A stretch of DNA of 64,000 nucleotides from assembly GCF_006704125.1 (NCBI RefSeq), contig NZ_VIGH01000006.1:1-64000 (forward strand), in the 5' to 3' direction. Positions within the stretch are counted from its first letter, which is position 1. Each line of letters starts with the position of its first letter. Source of the DNA: Rhodococcus spelaei (GTDB taxonomy: Bacteria > Actinomycetota > Actinomycetes > Mycobacteriales > Mycobacteriaceae). The notes beneath the pieces are model-generated. The model saw nothing but the letters and a program-made list of their open reading frames with translations, ran no database searches and was not told where the DNA came from. Shown here one piece after another: positions 59,255 through 64,000 of the stretch. A program made the translations under genes and the position numbers.

Positions 59255-59829
59255 GGGGTCGAGCGTAGGGCGAGCGGCTTCAGGTCACACGCCGCCGCGA
59301 AGCCCTGCGATTCGATGCCGAACGCGGTGTTGGACCGGGTCATGAAGTTCGCCAGCGCGATGAACGCGGTCAGCTCCACCATCGCGGGCGCGCCGAGCCG
59401 CTCGAGCAGTTGCGCGGACATCTCGTCGGTCACTGTCGGCGGGGTCTGCGTCATCGCTTCGGCGTACTCCATGACGTCGCGCTCGAGTGGCGTGAACACC
59501 TCCGACTCACGCCACCGCGGCACCTCGCGAGCCTTCGTCAGGTCGAGTCCCTCGTTACGTGCCTGGAAATAGCCGAAGTCGAGGCAGAAGCTGCAGCCGA
59601 CCAGGCTGGCGACCGCCATGTGGGCGAACGACTTCAAGCTCTCGTCGCACTGGTCCCACTTCTGCGCCTTGCGGCCGACGCTGAAGCTGAAGTTCAGCAC
59701 CTTGCGGTTGTGCCAGGCCACCTCGACCGGTTCGGCTACCTCGCCGAGCATCCTGCGGGACATCCGCTTGACGATCGCGCCGTAGACGCCTGTCAGTTCG
59801 GCCCTCGGGATGCGCGTGTTGCCGGCCAT
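59251..59829 (-). CDS. Carboxymuconolactone-decarboxylase-family oxidoreductase (COE) of the ECF41 pair
   Basis: A 192-residue AhpD-like protein with the redox motif CSFC (in VGCSFCLDFGYFQARN) preceded by a histidine in SFAHMAVASLVG. ECF41 sigma genes are typically next to such carboxymuconolactone decarboxylase/oxidoreductase/epimerase genes, often their only target. ATG 59829 has GGAGG 5-6 nt upstream, and the long upstream extension of the frame is ignored. It is the first gene of the operon. The substrate is unknown. Confidence 0.92.
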   Translation of the reverse strand: MAGNTRIPRAELTGVYGAIVKRMSRRMLGEVAEPVEVAWHNRKVLNFSFSVGRKAQKWDQCDESLKSFAHMAVASLVGCSFCLDFGYFQARNEGLDLTKAREVPRWRESEVFTPLERDVMEYAEAMTQTPPTVTDEMSAQLLERLGAPAMVELTAFIALANFMTRSNTAFGIESQGFAAACDLKPLALRSTP

Positions 59830-59860
59830 GATTCCTCCTCTGGTTGTCTCCTGACATGGA

Positions 59861-59887
59861 GACACCGGTGACGAGTGGAATGTGACA
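59861..59887 (-). promoter_or_regulatory. ECF41-type promoter
   Basis: On the minus strand TGTCACA (59887-59881), 16 bp, then TGTC (59864-59861). The published ECF41 motif is TGTCACA at -35 and CGTC at -10 with a 16-17-bp gap, so there is one mismatch. It lies 32 bp before the COE start codon. Confidence 0.7.
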
Positions 59888-60247
59888 GGGAGTCGGAAGT
59901 CGCCGAGCAGCCCCGCCCTGTCCGAGCACGACGCCCAGTTGCTTGCCGATGCCGGGTTCGAGTCCGACCCCACTTCCGCCACCGCCGCCCGGGTCGACCG
60001 CGACGTCCGCATGCCGAACCTGGTCCAGAACTCCCTGTCGATCGCCGACGCGGCGACTCGCCTGGGTGTCACCGGCGCCCGGATCCGGCAACGCATCGCC
60101 GAGGGCACTCTGTGGGCGTTCAGTGCTGGTCGCAACCGGTTGCTGCCCGCTGCCCAGTTCACCGGTGCCGGTGCGGTGCCCCACCATCCCGCGCTGTCCG
60201 GCCCGGTCGACACCGCCGCTCACCAACTCGGCTACGTCGTCACCTGA
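59882..60247 (+). CDS. Small helix-turn-helix protein
   Basis: A 121-residue protein with a putative HTH: SLSIADAATRLGVTGARIRQ followed by RIAEGTLWAFSAGRNRLLPA. This block resembles small DNA-binding proteins of actinobacteria, some of which are antitoxin-like. The C-terminal part is short (AQFTGAGAVPHHPALSGPVD, then TAAHQLGYVVT), so the protein may be truncated relative to them, which I cannot confirm. No toxin gene is next to it. GTG 59882 lies within the -35 of the divergent ECF41 promoter and has no clear ribosome site; ATG 60011 is a possible alternative start. Confidence 0.55.
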   Translation: MTGSRKSPSSPALSEHDAQLLADAGFESDPTSATAARVDRDVRMPNLVQNSLSIADAATRLGVTGARIRQRIAEGTLWAFSAGRNRLLPAAQFTGAGAVPHHPALSGPVDTAAHQLGYVVT

Positions 60248-60273
60248 CGCCGCGCGACCTGCACCGAGACCTC

Positions 60274-61098
60274 TCAGGCGGCCGGGCCGCCGACCGACCC
60301 GTACACGTGCCGGGTGCCGACCGGGACGATCAGCGGACGGTCCGAGACCGGGTCCTCGATCACCCGAGCGTCGAGCCCGAACACGTCGAGGAGCAGTTCC
60401 GGGGAGATCACCTCGGCGGGAGTGCCCTGCGCGACGATCGCCCCCTCCTTCATGACGACCAACCGGTCGCTGTAGCGAATCGCGAGGTTGAGGTCGTGCA
60501 GGACCATCACCACGGTCCGGCCGAGTTCGGAGTGCAGCTGGTCGACCAGGTCGAGGACCTCGATCGAGTGCGCGAGGTCCAGGTAGGTGGTCGGCTCGTC
60601 GAGCAGCAGGATGTCGGTGCCCTGCGCGAGCGCCATCGAGATCCAGGCCCGTTGCCGCTGGCCGCCCGACAGTTGGTCCACCGAGCGGTCGGCGAGTTCG
60701 GAGACCCCGGTCAGTGCGAGCGCCTTCGCCACCTCGCGCTCGTCGTCGGAGGACCATTGCCGCAGCCACGACTGGTGCGGGTGCCGCCCCCGCGCCACCA
60801 GATCCGCGACGGTCAGGCCCTCGGGCGCGACCGGCGCCTGCGGCAGCATGCCGAGGGTGCGAGCCACGTCCTTGGTGCGCATCTGCGAGATCGCCTTGCC
60901 GTCGAGCAGGACCTGACCGGACTTCGGCTTGAGCAGCCGCGCGAGCGAGCGCAACAACGTCGACTTGCCGCATCCGTTGGGTCCGATGACCGTGGTGACC
61001 ACGCCGGTGGGGATCTCGAGGTCGAGGCGGTCAACGATCACCCGGTCGCCGTAACCGACGGTCAGGTTCTCGGCCGCCAGGCGCGGACTCGCACTCAT
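60274..61098 (-). CDS. Fe-siderophore ABC transporter ATPase
   Basis: A 274-residue ABC ATPase of the FecE/FepC type, supplying energy for siderophore or heme import. Walker A is IGPNGCGKST, signature LSGGQRQRAW, Walker B ILLLDEPTTYLD, switch VLHDLNLA. ATG 61098 has GAAAGG 6 nt upstream and overlaps the permease by 4 bp. The final residues (VSDRPLIVPVGTRHVYGSVG) are normal for the group. The substrate-binding protein is not in the window. Confidence 0.93.
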   Translation of the reverse strand: MSASPRLAAENLTVGYGDRVIVDRLDLEIPTGVVTTVIGPNGCGKSTLLRSLARLLKPKSGQVLLDGKAISQMRTKDVARTLGMLPQAPVAPEGLTVADLVARGRHPHQSWLRQWSSDDEREVAKALALTGVSELADRSVDQLSGGQRQRAWISMALAQGTDILLLDEPTTYLDLAHSIEVLDLVDQLHSELGRTVVMVLHDLNLAIRYSDRLVVMKEGAIVAQGTPAEVISPELLLDVFGLDARVIEDPVSDRPLIVPVGTRHVYGSVGGPAA

Positions 61099-62231
61099 GC
61101 GGACACCTTTCGGTTGTTGCGGACGAGCAGGTAGATCAGGAACGGCCCGCCGAGCGCGGAGGTGACGATGCCGACCGGCAGTTCCACCGGGAGCACGGTC
61201 CGGCCGATCACGTCGCTGCCGAGCACCAGCACCGCGCCGACCAGCCCCGAGGCGAGGATCGGCGGACCGGGAGTGCGCAGGATCCGCATCGCCACCTGCG
61301 GCGCCGCGAGTGCGACGAATCCGATCGGCCCGACCGCGGCGGTGGCGATGCCCGCCAGCGCGACCGCGGCCAGCAGCAGCACGCCCTGACCGGACTGCAG
61401 CCGCACCCCGAGGGCGCGCGCGTTGTCGTCGCCCAGGCGCAGCGCACCGAGCGTGAACGACGAGACCAGGGCGAGGGTCCCGACGACGGCGACGCCGATC
61501 GCGACCGGCCACACCTGCGCCCAGTCGCTGCCATTGAGAGAACCGTTGAGCCACACCTGCGCCCGGGCCACGTCGTTGATGTCGGCGGAGATCAGCATCC
61601 ACTGGATCGCGGCGACCAGCATCGCGTTGGCACCGATACCGATCAGCACGACGCGGTAGCCCTGCACGCCGCCGCGCCAGGCCAGCGCGTAGATCGCCAG
61701 CGCGGTGACGACGGCACCGGCGAGTGCGGCGAGCGGGATGCCGAGCAGTGCGAGGGCGCCGACGAAGGTGCCGCCGCCCCCGACCACGATCAGTGTCACC
61801 GCCGCGGCACTGGCGCCGGCGGTGACGCCGAGCAGGTCGGGACTGGCGAGCGGGTTTCGCAGGATCGACTGGGTGATCGCGCCGGAGATGCCGAGGGCGA
61901 TGCCGGTGAGCAGGGCCGTCAGACCGCGGGGCAGACGCAGGTCCATCACGATGAACCGCTGCACCTTGGTGCCGCCGCCGAACAGGATGTCGACGACGGT
62001 GGGGATCGGGACGGCGAACTCGCCCCGGCCGATGTTGACGCACAGCAACACGAACGCGGCGGCGACGAGTGCGAGGGTGATCGCGACCATCACGGTGCGG
62101 CGCACCATCGACACCGGCCCGACCCGGAATGCCGGGCGGGACGGGACCGTGGACGGTAGTTCGGTGCCTGTGGGTCGTTCCGCAGGCTCCACTCCTGCCG
62201 CATCCCTGGTCGTCTCGTCGGTGACACTCAC
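61095..62231 (-). CDS. Fe-siderophore ABC transporter permease, second subunit
   Basis: A 378-residue FecCD-family permease with a 45-residue cytosolic lead and about ten transmembrane helices. Typical motifs are LRLPRGLTALLTGIALGISG, ITQSILRNPLASPDLLGVTA (the Q-NPLA-P-LG block), VGPIGFVALAAPQVAMRI and LPVGIVTSALGGPFLIYLLV. GTG 62231 overlaps the other permease by 4 bp, and its stop overlaps the ATPase. This permease pair would form a heterodimer. Confidence 0.92.
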   Translation of the reverse strand: MSVTDETTRDAAGVEPAERPTGTELPSTVPSRPAFRVGPVSMVRRTVMVAITLALVAAAFVLLCVNIGRGEFAVPIPTVVDILFGGGTKVQRFIVMDLRLPRGLTALLTGIALGISGAITQSILRNPLASPDLLGVTAGASAAAVTLIVVGGGGTFVGALALLGIPLAALAGAVVTALAIYALAWRGGVQGYRVVLIGIGANAMLVAAIQWMLISADINDVARAQVWLNGSLNGSDWAQVWPVAIGVAVVGTLALVSSFTLGALRLGDDNARALGVRLQSGQGVLLLAAVALAGIATAAVGPIGFVALAAPQVAMRILRTPGPPILASGLVGAVLVLGSDVIGRTVLPVELPVGIVTSALGGPFLIYLLVRNNRKVSA

Positions 62232-63688
62232 AGCGAGACCAGCTTCCTGCGCCGCACCAGCGCGATGAAGAACGGCGCACCGAACATGGCCAGCACGATC
62301 CCGACCTGCAGTTCGCCAGGGCGGACCACCACCCGGCCGATGACGTCGGCGAGCAGGACCATGACCGCGCCGAGCAGTCCCGCGTACGGGACCAGCCAGC
62401 GGTAGTCGGGGCCGGTGATCGAACGGGCGACGTGCGGTACGACGAGGCCGACGAAGGCGATCGGCCCGCAGGCGGCGGTCGAGGCGCCGGTGAGCAGGAC
62501 GATGGCGACGATGCCGATCGCGCGGCTGAGCGCGATGTTGGTGCCGAGTCCGCGGGCGACGTCCTCGCCCAGGCTCAGCACGTTCAGGCTCGGGGTGCTC
62601 GCAAGCGCGATCAGGACGCCGATCACCAGGAACGGCAGCACCTGCCAGAGGATCTCCGGGCCACGGCCGGCCACCGAGCCGACCACCCAGAACCGGTATC
62701 CGTCGAGGCTGGTCTGGTCGAGCATGATGACCGTCTGGGTCATGGCCTGCAGAAACATCGCGACCGCCGCGCCCGCGAGCGCGAGGCTCAGCGGACTGGA
62801 CCGGCCGCTACCGATCGACGACACGCCGAACACCACGACGCTCGCGACCAGCGACCCGGCGAACGCGAACCACAGGTACTGGCTGGGACCCGCGAGGCCG
62901 AGCAGGTAGATCGACAGCACGACGAACAGTGCCGCGCCGGCGTTGAGGCCGAGAAGGCCCGCGTCGGCCAGCGGATTGCGGGTGTGGCCCTGGATCAATG
63001 CGCCGGCGATGCCGAGCGCGACGCCGACGGCGAGAGCGAGGGCGGTGCGGGGAACTCGTAGGGTCCGGACCACGAGGTCGGTGTCGGTGCCGGTCGGGGT
63101 GAACACGGCGTGGAAGATCTCGGCGAAGTCCATCGGCCGTGCGCCGACGGCGATGCTCGCGAGCACGGTCGCGGCGAGCAGCACAACCAGCGCGGCGAGG
63201 CCGAGTAGGCGCCTCTTGCGGATCGCGGCAATCGTGTTGTCGGCGCGGACGGGGGCGAAACCGTCGGCGTACGCGGTGGCGGACCGGACGACCTCGGTCC
63301 GCGAACGGGGGAGCAGTGCCCGGCGCGGCCCGAGCGGACCGCGGGTCACGCCGTCGCGGGTGACCAGGTCGAGCCAGCCCTTGCCGAGGCTCTGGCCGGT
63401 GTTGCCTTCCCGGACGCCACGGTTCCACACGAGCAAGGCGGCCGCGACGACCACGGCGACCGCGCCGAAGACGAGGCGGTCCATCTGGCCGCCGCCGTTC
63501 GCGTCGCGGAGGGCGGTGACGAGGTACCAGCCGACGACCAGCGGTCCGGCGACAACTGCGAGGTCGGCGGCGGTGGCCGCGAGGCGTCGCCAGCGCGGTG
63601 CGGGGCCTCGGGGGACGTCCTCGCTGCCGTACACCTCGCGGGACCGGGGGTGCGCGGCAACCACACCGGTGTCGGGGGTGGTTGTCAC
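62228..63688 (-). CDS. Fe-siderophore ABC transporter permease with N-terminal RDD domain
   Basis: A 486-residue protein that starts with an extra domain of about 150 residues: RWRRLAATAADLAVVAGPLV, then two hydrophobic helices and EGNTGQSLGKGWLDLVTRDG, the Arg/Asp/NTG(Q)-S/T-LGK pattern of RDD-family membrane modules. The FecCD permease follows from about residue 165 (LRVPRTALALAVGVALGIAG, LIQGHTRNPLADAGLLGLNA, CGPIAFVGLVVPHVARSITG, ELQVGIVLAMFGAPFFIALV). RDD domains are of unknown function, sometimes tied to ion transport. GTG or ATG alternatives downstream would give a normal permease, but the frame is uninterrupted and begins right after an iron box. Confidence 0.9.
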   Translation of the reverse strand: MTTTPDTGVVAAHPRSREVYGSEDVPRGPAPRWRRLAATAADLAVVAGPLVVGWYLVTALRDANGGGQMDRLVFGAVAVVVAAALLVWNRGVREGNTGQSLGKGWLDLVTRDGVTRGPLGPRRALLPRSRTEVVRSATAYADGFAPVRADNTIAAIRKRRLLGLAALVVLLAATVLASIAVGARPMDFAEIFHAVFTPTGTDTDLVVRTLRVPRTALALAVGVALGIAGALIQGHTRNPLADAGLLGLNAGAALFVVLSIYLLGLAGPSQYLWFAFAGSLVASVVVFGVSSIGSGRSSPLSLALAGAAVAMFLQAMTQTVIMLDQTSLDGYRFWVVGSVAGRGPEILWQVLPFLVIGVLIALASTPSLNVLSLGEDVARGLGTNIALSRAIGIVAIVLLTGASTAACGPIAFVGLVVPHVARSITGPDYRWLVPYAGLLGAVMVLLADVIGRVVVRPGELQVGIVLAMFGAPFFIALVRRRKLVSL

Positions 63689-63721
63689 GTCACGCGCTCC
63701 TGGTCGCCGAGTTTGTCGAGC

Positions 63722-63740
63722 TTAGGTTACGGAACCCTAT
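63722..63740 (-). promoter_or_regulatory. IdeR/DtxR-like iron box of the transporter operon
   Basis: TTAGGTTACGGAACCCTAT on the plus strand. Against the palindromic IdeR/DtxR consensus TTAGGTTAGSCTAACCTAA it agrees at 14 of 19 positions, one arm being perfect. It lies 34 bp before the start of the first permease gene. Confidence 0.6.
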
Positions 63741-63777
63741 CTTGACGGGACGCCCGGGTTCCGTTCGGCGACGGACT

Positions 63778-63796
63778 TATGGTTAGGCTAACCTTC
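63778..63796 (+). promoter_or_regulatory. IdeR/DtxR iron box of the rightward gene
   Basis: TATGGTTAGGCTAACCTTC agrees with the IdeR consensus at 15 of 19 positions, with a perfect core palindrome GGTTAG-G-CTAACC at 63781-63793. It lies 47 bp before GTG 63843. IdeR with iron bound would repress. Confidence 0.8.
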
Positions 63797-63842
63797 GTTC
63801 GCATATTCGAGGGCCTTGTGCTCGACGACCAAGGAGTGTGCC

Positions 63843-64000
63843 GTGTCAGTGACCGCCGTACGCGAGGGTGCCGTGCCCCAGTCGACCGCCGCGCTCGCCG
63901 AGTCCTGTACGCGACTGCGGGCCGTCCATCGGGACTATCCGCGGGTCTACGCGGTCGCGGAGATGGCCGAGCAGCCGAAGCGGCGCTGGTGGGCGCTCGC
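63843..64000 (+). CDS. Start of an iron-regulated gene (cut by the window end)
   Basis: The first 52 codons of a frame that stays open to the end of the window. GTG 63843 has AAGGAG 6 nt upstream, a strong ribosome site, and an iron box just before. The start reads VSVTAVREGAVPQSTAALAE, then SCTRLRAVHRDYPRVYAVAE. No family can be named from this fragment. Given the divergent Fe-siderophore transporter, a role in iron acquisition or reduction is likely. Confidence 0.7.
   Translation, partial: MSVTAVREGAVPQSTAALAESCTRLRAVHRDYPRVYAVAEMAEQPKRRWWAL

Noticed and set aside
59882-60247. Toxin-antitoxin module
   Set aside because: No toxin gene lies next to the HTH gene; the flanks are the ECF41 operon and an ABC transporter.

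Overview
The window comes from a high-GC actinobacterium of the mycolic-acid group (Mycobacteriales/Corynebacteriales); a Rhodococcus- or Nocardia-like organism fits best. The basis is codon bias, many GTG starts with 4-bp stop/start overlaps, and gene order. Two blocks follow the Mycobacterium tuberculosis order remembered as Rv1691-Rv1713 and Rv1822-Rv1846. In M. tuberculosis these lie far apart, but here they are separated only by about 3.3 kb of kinase, Nudix and lactonase-like genes. Locus names are recalled, not searched.

Layout. 1-165: the end of an rRNA operon (5S rRNA and its terminator). 206-19068: one long rightward series with a Gly/Arg-rich repeat protein, HAD phosphatase, tlyA, nadK, recN, steA, steB, pyrG, Nudix, xerD, parA, scpA, scpB, a pseudouridine synthase, cmk and der. 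It covers rRNA modification, NADP and CTP supply, recombination, chromosome segregation/condensation and ribosome assembly. A solitary TnpB element on the minus strand splits scpA from scpB. 19194-22357: tRNA-Pro, a pyridoxamine/HMP kinase, a decayed Nudix copy beside an intact one, and a beta-propeller hydrolase. 22404-31557: a phosphatidyltransferase, the DUF881-Sbp-DUF881 membrane trio, gcvH, garA, two MerR-type regulators flanking a bifunctional-nuclease-type gene, and gcvP behind a tandem glycine riboswitch.

31748-48170: mostly leftward. It holds a vWA lipoprotein-like protein and malate synthase G, a 13E12-family HNH gene whose start codon lies inside a LexA-type box, a cluster of PaaI thioesterases (two intact, one gutted), two CNNM/CBS membrane proteins, GuaB1-type GMP reductase, a DMT permease and a DEAD-box helicase. 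48353-54422: a DUF4262 gene under a second LexA-like palindrome, 6-phosphogluconate dehydrogenase, a second DEAD-box helicase with a ten-unit RGG-type tail and a long leader, and the BlaI/M56 sensor pair with a clear BlaI operator. 54504-64000: an esterase plus DUF2156 membrane protein, an ECF41 sigma factor with its oxidoreductase partner and a matching promoter, a small HTH gene, an Fe-siderophore ABC importer whose first permease carries an RDD domain, two IdeR-type iron boxes, and the first codons of an iron-regulated gene running off the window.

The least ordinary features are the TnpB insertion that uncouples scpA and scpB, two independent tandem paralogues that lost their catalytic middle but kept both ends, two LexA-like operators (one on a probably leaderless start codon), the RDD-FecCD fusion, and the repeat array in the helicase tail. 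No entirely new multi-gene system is obvious.
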